A stretch of DNA of 64,000 nucleotides from Nematostella vectensis (taxonomy: Eukaryota > Cnidaria > Anthozoa > Actiniaria > Edwardsiidae). The notes beneath the pieces are model-generated. The model ran no database searches, had not been told where the DNA came from, and saw only the letters and a program-made list of their open reading frames with translations. The stretch covers positions 15,434,442 to 15,498,441 of the forward strand of contig NC_064045.1 in the NCBI RefSeq assembly GCF_932526225.1, read 5' to 3'. This document shows positions 1-11,673 of this stretch, in pieces; the first letter of the stretch is position 1, and every line of letters starts with the position of its first letter. A program made the position numbers and the translations under genes.

Positions 1-303
1 CGCAGCGACCCGGGTTCGAATCCCGCTGATAGCCTTTTTTTTTCTTTATTTTTTTTTTAAATATCGATACTTAATTATACTGTTCTTGGTGTGTCATGAC
101 ATAAAAAGAAGGTATAGGGACATTTTTATGTACTCTCAGCATCTTTGATGTGCTCATGCTTTGTTCAGGATCCTGTACATATTTTATGCACACAAGAACT
201 AACTAGATTCCTTGGTTAACTTGATTAAGTAGATTCTAACATAGAGCATAGCGCTCGATAGATTGATATACCTTTTTTTCCGAGTATACTGTTTTATTTT
301 TCC

Positions 304-424
304 TAATGTTACTTTTTGGAATTTACATTCGGAAAAAAAATTATCGATTGTAACCTTTTGGAGGTTACACTCGTAAAACAAATTCCCGAATGTAACCCTG
401 AAGCTTTTCCCGAATGTAACCTCC
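304..424 (+). repeat. GTAAC/GTTAC inverted sub-repeat zone (representative)
   Basis: About 120 bp of each monomer is built from related units of about 18 bp in both orientations, sharing the cores CGAATGTAACC and GGTTACA. An 8 bp perfect stem is seen at 349-356 with 362-369 (TGTAACCT/AGGTTACA, 5-base loop). The second arm can also pair downstream: 360-373 (GGAGGTTACACTCG) matches 411-424 (CGAATGTAACCTCC) at 13 of 14 positions. The two hairpins exclude each other. Subtypes with GGAAGTTAC carry one mismatch in the stem. This could be a protein-binding cluster or a relic of a smaller ancestral repeat; the sequence does not say which. Confidence 0.8.
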
Positions 425-504
425 AGTCCGATGGTGACTTTGCTTGGGATAGTTTACGATACCAATAGTATTAAAAGTAATTTTAATTATAATTCCCTTC
501 AACA

Positions 505-578
505 ATGCCACGTTAGTCTTTCGTTGCGAGCACTTAACTACTAACGCAGCGACCCGGGTTCGATTCCCGCTGATAGCC
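505..578 (+). pseudogene. tRNA-like module (representative forward copy)
   Basis: This 74 bp stretch has the T-arm of a tRNA, with loop TTCGATT between GGG and CCC, and ends in GATAGCC where a 3' acceptor strand would lie. The spacing from a weak A-box-like stretch (TAGTCTTTCG) to the B box is about 43 bp, as in a tRNA gene. A functional cloverleaf is not supported: the 5' end (ATGCCAC) does not pair with the 3' end, and the expected anticodon stem is badly mismatched whichever loop is chosen. A 7 bp inverted repeat (CGTTAGT/ACTAACG) lies across the D and anticodon regions instead. The module therefore looks tRNA-derived or tRNA-mimicking, not like a working tRNA gene. All 38 forward and 77 reverse monomers carry a version of it. 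The first copy in the window is cut by the window edge. Confidence 0.7.
557..567 (+). promoter_or_regulatory. Pol III B-box match
   Basis: GGTTCGATTCC fits the Pol III internal promoter B box (consensus GGTTCGANTCC) at every fixed position. It sits inside the tRNA-like module and is kept in most copies as GGTTCGATTCC or GGTTCGAATCC. Altered copies include 4811-4825 and 11795-11809 (CCGGATCGAATCC), 16154-16180 (CGTGTTCGATTCC) and the reverse copies near 23050, 23595, 33410 and 35040 (extra A, lost C). TFIIIC binding is an inference from the motif; the A box is too weak to be sure of transcription. Confidence 0.6.
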
Positions 579-587
579 TTTTTTTTT
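579..587 (+). terminator. T-run suited to Pol III termination
   Basis: A run of nine T directly follows the GATAGCC end of the tRNA-like module. Four or more T on the non-template strand is the normal Pol III termination signal, so a transcript begun at the module would end within a few bases of the tRNA-like 3' end. The same run, sometimes preceded by TA, follows nearly every copy. It could also be a plain homopolymer tract, since T-rich DNA continues to about 603. Confidence 0.5.
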
Positions 588-2723
588 CTTTATTTTTTTT
601 TTTAAATATCGATACTTAATTATACTGTTCTTGGTGTGTGATGACATAAAAAGAAGGTATAGGGACATTTTTATGTACTTACAGCATCTTTGATGTGCTC
701 ATGCTTTGTTCAGGATCCTGTACATATTTTATGCACACAAGAACTAACTAGATTCCTTGGATAACTTGATTAAGTAGATTCTAACATAGAGCATAGCGCT
801 CGATAGATTGATATACCTTTTTTTCCCGAGTATACTGTTTTATTTTTCCTAATGTTACATTTTGGAATTTACATTCGGTAAAAAAATTATCGATGGTAAC
901 CTTTTGGAGGTTACACTCGTAAAACAAATTCCCGAATGTAACCCTGAAGCTTTTCCCGAATGTAACCTCCAGTCCGATGGTGACTTTGCTTGGGATAGTT
1001 TACGATACCAATTGTATTAAAAGTAATTTTCATTACAATTCCCTTCAGCAATGCCACGTTAGTCTTTCGTTGCGGGCACTTGACTACTAACGCAGCGACC
1101 CGGGTTCGATTCCCGCTGATAGCCTATTTTTTTTTCTTTATTTTTTTTTTAAATATCGATACTTAATTATACTGTTCTTGGTGTGTCATGACATAAAAAG
1201 AAGGTATAGGGACATTTTTATGTACTCTCAGCATCTTTGATGTGCTCATGTTTTGTTCAGGAACTTGTACATATTTTATGCACACAAGAACTAACTAGAT
1301 TCCTTGGATAACTTGATTAAGTAGATTCTAACATAGAGCATAGCGCTCGATAGATTGATATACCTTTTTTTCCGAGTATACTGTTTTATTTTCCTAATGT
1401 TACTTTTTGGAATTTACATTCGGAAAAAAAATTATCGATTGTAACCTTTTGGAAGTTACACTCGTAAAACAAATTCCCGAATGTAACCCTGAAGCTTTTC
1501 CCGAATGTAACCTCCAGTTCGATGGTGACTTTGCTTGGGATAGTTTACGATACCAATAGTATTAAAAGTAATTTTCATTATAATTCCCTTCAACAATGCC
1601 ACGTTAGTCTTTCGTTGCGGGCACTTAACTACTAACGCAGCGACCCGGGTCCGAATCCCGCTGATAGCCTTTTTTTTTCTTTATTTTTTTTTTAAATATC
1701 GATACTTAATTATACTGTTCTTGGTGTGTCATGACATAAAAAGAAGGTATAGGGACATTTTTATGTACTCTCAGCATCTTTGATGTGCTCATGCTTTGTT
1801 CAGGATCCTGTACATATTTTATGCACACAAGAACTAACTAGATTCCTTGGTTAACTTGATTAAGTAGATTCTAACATAGAGCATAGCGCTCGAAAGATTG
1901 ATATACCTTTTTTTTCGAGCATACTGTTTTATTTTTCCTAATGTTACTTTTTGGAATTTACATTCGGAAACAAAATTATCGATTGTAACCTTTTGGAGGT
2001 TACACTCGTAAAACAAATTCCCGAATGTAACCCTGAAGCATTTCCCGAATGTAACCTCCAGTCCGATGGTGACTTTGCTTGGGATAGTTTACGATACCAA
2101 TAGTATTAAAAGTAATTTTTATTACAATTCCCTTCAGCAATGCCACGTTAGTCTTTCGTTGCGGGCACTTGACTACTAACGCAGCGACCCGGGTTCGATT
2201 CCCGCTGATAGCCTTTTTTTTTCTTTATTTTTTTTTTAAATATCGATACTTAATTATACTGTTCTTGGTGTGTCATGACATAAAAAGAAGGTATAGGGAC
2301 ATTTTTATGTACTCTCAGCATCTTTGATGTGCTCATGCTTTGTTCAGGATCCTGTACATATTTTATGCACACAAGAACTAACTAGATTCCTTGGTTAACT
2401 TGATTAAGTAGATTCTAACATAGAGCATAGCGCTCGATAGATTAATATACCTTTTTTTCCGAGTATACTGTTTTATTATTCCTAATGTTACTTTTTGGAA
2501 TTTATATTCGGAAAAAAAATTATCGATTGTAACCTTTTGGAGGTTACACTCGTAAAACAAATTCCCGAATGTAACCCTGAAGCTTTTCCCGAATGTAACC
2601 TTCAGTCCGATGGTGACTTTGCTTGGGATAGTTTACGATACCAATATTATTAAAAGTAATTTTCATTACAATTCCCTTCAGTAATGCCACGTTAGTCTTT
2701 CGTTGCGGGCACTTGACTACTAA

Positions 2724-3172
2724 CGCAGCGACCCGGGTTCGATTCCCGCTGATAGCCAATTTTTTTTTTTTCTTTATTTTTTTTTTAAATATCGATACTT
2801 AATTATACTGTTCTTGGTGTGTCATGACATAAAAAGAAGGTATAGGGATATTTTTATGTACTCTCAGCATCTTTGAAGTGCTCATGCTTTGTTCAGGATC
2901 CTGTACATATTTTATGCACACAAGAACTAACTAGATTCCTTGGTTAACTTGATTAAGTAGATTCTAACATAGAGCATAGCGCTCGATAGATTGGTATACC
3001 TTTTTTTCGAGTATACTGTTTTATTTTCCCGCTTTTCCCGAATGTAACCTCCAGTCCGATGGTGACTTTGCTTGGGATAGTTTACGATACCAATAGTATT
3101 AAAAGTAATTTTCATTATAATTCCCTTCAACAATGCCACGTTAGTCTTTCGTTGCGGGCACTTAACTACTAA
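2724..3172 (+). repeat. Shortened monomer, about 97 bp deleted
   Basis: This copy is 449 bp instead of about 545. The GTAAC zone is missing its central part: sequence passes from TGTTTTATTTTCCC at 3017-3030 straight to GCTTTTCCCGAATG. The first inverted arm, the hairpin and the first CGAATGTAACC unit are gone, while the second unit and the tRNA-like module remain. The short match TTTTCCC on both sides of the lost segment suggests deletion between small repeats. The same breakpoint is found in the copy at 8622-9069. Confidence 0.9.
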
Positions 3173-4689
3173 CGCAGCGACCCGGGTTCGATTCCCGCTG
3201 ATAGCCTTTTTTTTTCTTTATTTTTTTTTTTTAAATATCGATACTTAATTATAATGTTCTTGGTGTGTCATGACATAAAAAGAAGGTATAGGGACATTTT
3301 TATGTACTTACAGCATCTTCGATGTGCTCATGCTTTGTTCAGGATCCTGTACATATTTTATGCACACAAGAACTAACTAGACTCCTTGGATAACTTGATT
3401 AAGTAGATTCTAACATAGAGCATAGCGCTCGATAGATTGATATACCTTTTTTTCCGAGTATACTGTTTTATTTTTCCTAATGTTACTTTTTGGAATTTAC
3501 ATTCGGAAAAAAAAATTATCGATTGTAACCTTTTGGAGGTTACACTCGTAAAACAAATTCCCGAATGTAACCCTGAAGCTTTTCCCGAATGTAACCTCCA
3601 GTCCGATGGTGACTTTGCTTGGGATAGTTTACGATACCAATAGTATTAAAAGTAATTTTCATTTCAATTCCCTTCAGCAATGCCACGTTAGTCTTTCGTT
3701 GCGGGCACTTGACTACTAACGCAGCGACCCGGGTTCGATTCCCGCTGATAGCCTATTTTTTTTCTTTATTTTTTTTTAATATCGATACTTAATTATACTG
3801 TTCTTGGTGTGTCATGACATAAAAAGAAGGTATACGGACATTTTTATGTACTCTCAGCATCTTTGATGTGCTCATGCTTTGTTCAGGATCCTGTACATAT
3901 TTTATGCACACAAGAACTAACTAGATTCCTTGGATAACTTGATTAAGTAGATTCTAACATAGAGCATAGCGCTCGATAGATTGATATACCTTTTTTTCCG
4001 AGTATACTGTTTTATTTTCCTAATGTTACTTTTTGGAATTTACATTCGGAAAAAAAATTATCGATTGTAACCTTTTGGAAGTTACACTCGTAAAACAAAT
4101 TCCCGAATGTAACCCTGAAGCTTTTCCCGAATGTAACCTCCTGTCCGATGGTGACTTTGCTTGGGATAGTTTACGATACCAATAGTATTAAAAGTAATTT
4201 TCATTATAATTCCCTTCAACAATGCCACGTTAGTCTTTCGTTGCGGGCACTTAACTACTAACGCAGCGACCCGGGTTCGAATCCCGCTGATAGCCTTTTT
4301 TTTTCTTTATTTTTTTTTTAAATATCGATACTTAATTATACTGTTCTTGGTGTGTCATGACATAAAAAGAAGGTATAGGGACATTTTTATGTACTCTCAG
4401 CATCTTTGATGTGCTCATGCTTTGTTCAGGATCCTGTACATATTTTATGCACACAAGAACTAACTAGATTCCTTGGATAACTTGATTAAGTAGATTCTAA
4501 CATAGAGCATAGCGCTCGATAGATTGATATACCTTTTTTTCCGAGTATACTGTTTTATTTTCCTAATGTTACTTTTTGGAATTTACATTCGGAAAAAAAA
4601 TTATCGATTGTAACCTTTTGGAAGTTACACTCGTAAAACAAATTCCCGAATGTAACCCTGAAGCTTTTCCCGAATGTAACCTCTAGTCC

Positions 4690-7600
4690 GATGGTGACTT
4701 TGCTTGGGATAGTTTACGATACCAATAGTATTAAAAGTAATTTTCATTATAATTCCCTTCAACAATGCCACGTTAGTCTTTCGTTGCGGGCACTTAACTA
4801 CTAACGCAGCGACCCCGGATCGAATCCCGCTGATAGCCTTTTTTTTTCTTTATTTTTTTTTTTAAATATCGATACTTAATTATACTGTTCTTGGTGTGTC
4901 ATGACATAAAAAGAAGGTATAGGGACATTTTTATGTACTCTCAGCATCTTTGATGTGCTCATGCTTTGTTCAGGATCCTGTACATATTTTATGCACACAA
5001 GAACTAACTAGATTCCTTGGATAACTTGATTAAGTAGATTCTAACATAGAGCATAGCGCTCGATAGATTGATATACCTTTTTTTTCCGAGTATACTGTTT
5101 TATTTTCCTAATGTTACTTTTTGGAATTTACATTCGGAAAAAAAATTATCGATTGTAACCTTTTGGAAGTTACACTCGTAAAACAAATTCCCGAATGTAA
5201 CCCTGAAGCCTTTCCCGAATGTAACCTCCAGTCCGATGGTGACTTTGCTTGGGATAGTTTACGATACCAATAGTATTAAAAGTAATTTTCATTATAATTC
5301 CCTTCAACAATGCCACGTTAGTCTTTCGTTGCGGGCACTTGACTACTAACGCAGCGACCCGGGTTCGAATCCCGCTGATAGCCTTTTTTTTTTCTTTATT
5401 TTTTTTTTAAATATCGATACTTAATTATACTGTTCTTGGTGTGTCATGACATAAAAAGAAGGTATAGGGACATTTTTATGTACTCTCAGCATCTTTGATG
5501 TGCTCATGCTTTGTTCAGGATCCTGTACATATTTTATGCACACAAGAACTAACTAGATTCCTTGGATAACTTGATTAAGTAGATTCTAACATAGAGCATA
5601 GCGCTCGATAGATTGATATACCTTTTTTTCCGAGTATACTGTTTTATTTTCCTAATGTTACTTTTTGGAATTTACATTCGGAAAAAAAAATTATCGATTG
5701 TAACCTTTTGGAAGTTACACTCGTAAAACAAATTCCCGAATGTAACCCTGAAGCTTTTCCCGAATGTAACCTCCAGTCCGATGGTGACTTTGCTTGGGAT
5801 AGTTTACGATACCAATAGTATTAAAAGTAATTTTCATTATAATTCCCTTCAACAATGCCACGTTAGTCTTTCGTTGCGGGCACTTGACTACTAACGCAGC
5901 TACCCGGGTTCGAATCCCGCTGATAGCCTTTTTTTTTTCTTTATTTTTTTTTTAAATATCGATACTTAATTATACTGTTCTTGGTGTGTCATGACATAAA
6001 AAGAAGGTATAGGGACATTTTTATGTACTCTCAGCATCTTTGATGTGCTCATGCTTTGTTCAGGATCCTGTACATATTTTATGCACACAAGAACTAACTA
6101 GATTCCTTGGATAACTTGATTAAGTAGATTCTAACATAGAGCATAGCGCTCGATAGATTGATATACCTTTTTTTCCGAGTATACTGTTTTATTTTCCTAA
6201 TGTTACTTTTTGGAATTTACATTCGGAAAAAAAAATTATCGATTGTAACCTTTTGAAAGTTACACTCGTAAAACAAATTCCCGAATGTAACCCTGAAGCT
6301 TTTCCCGAATGTAACCTCCAGTCCGATGGTGACTTTGCTTGGGATAGTTTACGATACCAATAGTATTAAAAGTAATTTTCATTATAATTCCCTTCAACAA
6401 TGCCACGTTAGTCTTTCGTTGCGGGCACTTAACTACTAACGCAGCGACCCGGGTTCGAATCCCGCTGATAGCCTTTTTTTTTTATCTTTAATTTTATTTT
6501 TTAAATATCGATACTTAATTATACTGTTCTTGGTGTGTCATGACATAAAAAGAAGGTATAGGGACATTTTTATGTACTCTCAGCATCTTTGATGTGCTCA
6601 TGCTTTGTTCAGGATCCTGTACATATTTTATGCACACAAGAACTAACTAGATTCCTTGGATAACTTGATTAAGTAGATTCTAACATAGAGCATAGCGCTC
6701 GATAGATTGATATACCTTTTTTTCCGAGTATACTGTTTTATTTTCCTAATGTTACTTTTTGGAATTTACATTCGGAAAAAAAATTATCAATTGTAACCTT
6801 TTGGAAGTTACACTCGTAAAACAAATTCCCGAATGTAACCCTGAAGCTTTTCCCGAATGTAACCTCCAGTCCGATGGTGACTTTGCTTGGGATAGTTTAC
6901 GATACCAATAGTATTAAAAGTAATTTTCATTATAATTCCCTTCAACAATGCCACGTTAGTCTTTCGTTGCGGGCACTTAACTACTAACGCAGCGACCCGG
7001 GTTCGAATCCCGCTGATAGCCTTTTTTTTTTCTTTATTTTTTTTTAAATATCGATACTTAATTATACTGTTCTTGGTGTGTCATGACATAAAAAGAAGGT
7101 ATAGGGACATTTTTATGTACTTACAGCATCTTTGATGTGCTCATGCTTTGTTCAGGATCCTGTACATATTTTATGCACACAAGAACTAACTAGATTCCTT
7201 GGATAACTTGATTAAGTAGATTCTAACATAGAGCATAGCGCTCGATAGATTGATATACCTTTTTTTCCGAGTATACTGTTTTATTTTTCCTAATGTTACT
7301 TTTTGGAATTTACATTCGGAAAAAAAAATATCGATTGTAACTTTTGGAGGTTACACTCGTAAAACAAATTCCCGAATGTAACCCTGAAGCTTTTCCCGAA
7401 TGTAACCTCCAGTCCGCTGGTGACTTTGCTTGGGATAGTTTACGATACCAATAGTATTAAAAGTAATTTTCATTATAATTCCCTTCAACAATGCCACGTT
7501 AGTCTTTCGTTGCGGGCACTTAACTACTAACGCAGCGACCCGGGTTCGAATCCCGCTGATAGCCTTTTTTTTTTTCTTTAATTTTATTTTTTAAATATCG

Positions 7601-8830
7601 ATACTTTATTATACTGTTCTTGGTGTGTCATGACATAAAAAGAAGGTATAGGGACATTTTTATGTACTCTCAGCATCTTTGATGTGCTCATGCTTTGTTA
7701 AGGATCCTGTACATATTTTATGCACACAAGAACTAACTAGATTCCTTGGATAACTTGATTAAGTAGATTCTAACATAGAGCATAGCGCTCGATAGATTGA
7801 TATACCTTTTTTTCCGAGTATACTGTTTTATTTTCCTAATGTTACTTTTTGGAATTTACATTCGGAAAAAAAATTATCGATTGTAACCTTTTGGAAGTTA
7901 CACTCGTAAAACAAATTCCCGAATGTAACCCTGAAGCTTTTCCCGAATGTAACCTCCAGTCCGATGGTGACTTTGCTTGGGATATTTTACGATACCAATA
8001 GTATTAAAAGTAATTTTCATTATAATTCCCTTCAACAATGCCACGTTAGTCTTTCGTTGCGGGCACTTAACTACTAACGCAGCGACCCGGGTTCGAATCC
8101 CGCTGATAGACTTTTTTTTCTTTATTTTTTTTTTTAAATATCGATACTTAATTATACTGTTCTTGGTGTGTCATGACATAAAAAGAAGGTATAGGGACAT
8201 TTTTATGTACTTACAGCATCTTTGATGTGCTCATGCTTTGTTCAGGATCCTGTACATATTTTATGCACACAAGAACTAACTAGATTCCTTGGATAACTTG
8301 ATTAAGTAGATTCTAACATAGAGCATAGCGCTCGATAGATTGATATACCTTTTTTTCCGAGTATACTGTTTTATTTTTCCTAATGTTACTTTTTGGAATT
8401 TACATTCGGAAACAAAATTATCGATTGTAACCTTTTGGAGGTTACACTCGTAAAACAAATTCCCGAATGTAACCCTGAAGCTTTTATCGAATGTAACCTC
8501 CAGTCCGATGGTGACTTTGCTTGGGATAGTTTACAATACCAATAGTATTAAAAGTAATTTTTATTACATTTCCCTTCAGTAATGCCACGTTAGTCTTTCG
8601 TTGCGGGCACTTGACTACTAACGCAGCGACCCGGGTTCGATTCCCGCTGATAGCCTATTTTTTTTTTCTTTATTTTTTTTTTTAAATATCGATACTTAAT
8701 TATACTGTTCTTGGTGTGTCATGACATAAAAAGAAGGTATAGGGACATTTTTATGTACTCTCAGCATCTTTGATGTGCTCATGCTTTGTTCAGGATCCTG
8801 TACATATTTTATGCACACAAGAACTAACTA
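4690..8830 (+). repeat. 4.1-kb higher-order block, copy 1
   Basis: Several private variants in this stretch recur in order exactly 6,984 bp downstream: CCCCGGATCG (4811/11795), CAGCTACCCGGG (5897/12881), ATCTTTAATTTTATTTTTT (near 6483/13467), TCAATTGTAACC, GTCCGCTGGTG, GATATTTTACG and GATAGACTTTTTTT. The block spans about 7.5 monomers. Outside about 4690 and 8830 the two places differ like ordinary monomers. Confidence 0.85.
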
Positions 8831-9069
8831 GACTCCTTGGATAACTTGATTAAGTAGATTCTAACATAGAGCATAGCGCTCGATAGATTGGTATACCTTT
8901 TTTTCGAGTATACTGTTTTATTTTCCCGCTTTTCCCGAATGTAACCTCCAGTCCGATGGTGACTTTGCTTGGGATAGTTTACGATACCAATAGTATTAAA
9001 AGTAATTTTCATTACAATTCCCTTCAGCAATGCCACGTTAGTCTTTCGTTGCGGGCACTTGACTACTAA
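8622..9069 (+). repeat. Shortened monomer, same deletion as 2724-3172
   Basis: Length is 448 bp and the deletion junction (TTTTCCCGCTTTTCCC at 8921-8936) is identical to the one near 3024-3039, so both come from one event followed by copying. The junctions are 5,897 bp apart. The next shared landmark (TTTTTTTAATATCGATAC, at 3772 and 9122) is 5,350 bp apart. The second copy has thus lost one whole monomer relative to the first, as expected from in-register unequal exchange. Confidence 0.85.
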
Positions 9070-11673
9070 CGCAGCGACCCGGGTTCGATTCCCGCTGATA
9101 GCCTATTTTTTTTCTTTATTTTTTTTTAATATCGATACTTAATTATACTGTTCTTGGTGTGTCATGACATAAAAAGAAGGTATACGGACATTTTTATGTA
9201 CTCTCAGCATCTTTGATGTGCTCATGCTTTGTTCAGGATCCTGTACATATTTTATGCACACAAGAACTAACTAGATTCCTTGGATAACTTGATTAAGTAG
9301 ATTCTAACATAGAGCATAGCGCTCGATAGATTGATATACCTTTTTTTCCGAGTATACTGTTTTATTTTCCTAATGTTACTTTTTGGAATTTACATTCGGA
9401 AAAAAAATTATCGATTGTAACCTTTTGGAAGTTACACTCGTAAAACAAATTCCCGAATGTAACCCTGAAGCTTTTCCCGAATGTAACCTCCTGTCCGATG
9501 GTGACTTTGCTTGGGATAGTTTACGATACCAATAGTATTAAAAGTAATTTTCATTATAATTCCCTTCAACAATGCCACGTTAGTCTTTCGTTGCGGGCAC
9601 TTAACTACTAACGCAGCGACCCGGGTTCGAATCCCGCTGATAGCCTTTTTTTTTCTTTATTTTTTTTTTTAAATATCGATACTTAATTATACTGTTCTTG
9701 GTGTGTCATGACATAAAAAGAAGGTATAGGGACATTTTTATGTACTCTCAGCATCTTTGATGTGCTCATGCTTTGTTCAGGATCCTGTACATATTTTATG
9801 CACACAAGAACTAACTAGATTCCTTGGTTAACTTGATTAAGTAGATTCTAACATAGAGCATAGCGCTCGATAGATTGATATACCTTTTTTTCCGAGTATA
9901 CTGTTTTATTTTTCCTAATGTTACTTTTTGGAATTTACATTCGGAAAAAAAATTATCGATGGTAACCTTTTGGAGGTTACACTCGTAAAACAAATTCCCG
10001 AATGTAACCCTGAAGCTTTTCCCGAATGTAACCTCCAGTCCGATGGTGACTTTGCTTGGGATAGTTTACGATACCAATAGTATTAAAAGTAATTTTCATT
10101 ATAATTCCCTTCAACAATGCCACGTTAGTCTTTCGTTGCGAGCACTTAACTACTAACGCAGCGACCCGGGTTCGATTCCCGCTGATAGCCTTTTTTTTTC
10201 TTTATTTTTTTTTTAAATATCGATACTTAATTATACTGTTCTTGGTGTGTGATGACATAAAAAGAAGGTATAGGGACATTTTTATGTACTTACAGCATCT
10301 TTGATGTGCTCATGCTTTGTTCAGGATCCTGTACATATTTTATGCACACAAGAACTAACTAGATTCCTTGGATAACTTGATTAAGTAGATTCTAACATAG
10401 AGCATAGCGCTCGATAGATTGATATACCTTTTTTTCCCGAGTATACTGTTTTATTTTTCCTAATGTTACATTTTGGAATTTACATTCGGTAAAAAAATTA
10501 TCGATGGTAACCTTTTGGAGGTTACACTCGTAAAACAAATTCCCGAATGTAACCCTGAAGCTTTTCCCGAATGTAACCTCCAGTCCGATGGTGACTTTGC
10601 TTGGGATAGTTTACGATACCAATTGTATTAAAAGTAATTTTCATTACAATTCCCTTCAGCAATGCCACGTTAGTATTTCGTTGCGGGCACTTGACTACTA
10701 ACGCAGCGACCCGGGTTCGATTCCCGCTGATAGCCTATTTTTTTTTCTTTATTTTTTTTTTAAATATCGATACTTAATTATACTGTTCTTGGTGTGTCAT
10801 GACATAAAAAGAAGGTATAGGGACATTTTTATGTACTCTCAGCATCTTTGATGTGCTCATGCTTTGTTCAGGATCCTGTACATATTTTATGCACACAAGA
10901 ACTAACTAGAATCTTTGGATAACTTGATTAAGTAGATTCTAACATAGAGCATAGCGCTCGATAGATTGATATACCTTTTTTTCCGAGTATACTGTTTTAT
11001 TTTCCTAATGTTACTTTTTGGAATTTACATTCGGAAAAAAAATTATCGATTGTAACCTTTTGGAAGTTACACTCGTAAAACAAATTCCCGAATGTAACCC
11101 TGAAGCTTTTCCCGAATGTAACCTCCAGTCCGATGGTGACTTTGCTTGGGATAGTTTACGATACCAATAGTATTAAAAGTAATTTTCATTATAATTCCCT
11201 TCAACAATGCCACGTTAGTCTTTCGTTGCGGGCACTTAACTACTAACGCAGCGACCCGGGTTCGAATCCCGCTGATAGCCTTTTTTTTGTCTTTAATTTT
11301 TTTAAATATCGATACTTAATTATACTGTTCTTGGTGTGTCATGACATAAAAAGAAGGTATAGGGACATTTTTATGTACTCTCAGCATCTTTGATGTGCTC
11401 ATGCTTTGTTCAGGATCCTGTACATATTTTATGCACACAAGAACTAACTAGATTCCTTGGATAACTTGATTAAGTAGATTCTAACATAGAGCATAGCGCT
11501 CGATAGATTGATATACCTTTTTTTCCGAGTATACTGTTTTATTTTCCTAATGTTACTTTTAGGAATTTACATTCGGAAAAAAAATTATCGATTGTAACCT
11601 TTTGGAAGTTACACTCGTAAAACAAATTCCCGAATGTAACCCTGAAGCTTTTCCCGAATGTAACCTCCAGTCC

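Larger units (their letters stand above)
545..1090 (+). repeat. Representative 545-bp monomer (layout)
   Basis: One full monomer, phased from CGCAGCGAC. In order it holds: the 3' half of the tRNA-like module with B box (to 578); a run of nine T and a T-rich tract (579-603); an ATCGAT site followed by a middle region containing TGTCATGACA-like sequence in most copies (this copy reads GTGATGACA); a single GGATCC site near 714-719; a short AGCGCT palindrome; another T-run; then the GTAAC/GTTAC zone with an AAGCTT site; and a stretch leading to the 5' half of the next tRNA-like module. GGATCC, AAGCTT and ATCGAT recur about once or twice per monomer through most of the window, so digestion with matching enzymes should give a 545 bp ladder. 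Confidence 0.93.
1..1250 (+). repeat. Block copied at 9612-10860
   Basis: The first two-plus monomers recur at +9,612 bp with the same private variants: GTGTGTGATGAC (640 and 10251), AATGTTACATTTTGG, CATTCGGTAAAAAAATT and TTGCGAGCACTT. I noticed only a few differences, including C to A in GTTAGTCTTTCG at 10674 and T to C near 486. Similarity drops to the array background after about 1250, where the left copy reads CAGGAACTTG and the right copy CAGGATCCTG. Confidence 0.8.

Noticed and set aside
505-578. Functional tRNA gene
   Set aside because: The acceptor ends do not pair, the anticodon stem has several mismatches and no convincing anticodon loop exists, despite a good B box.
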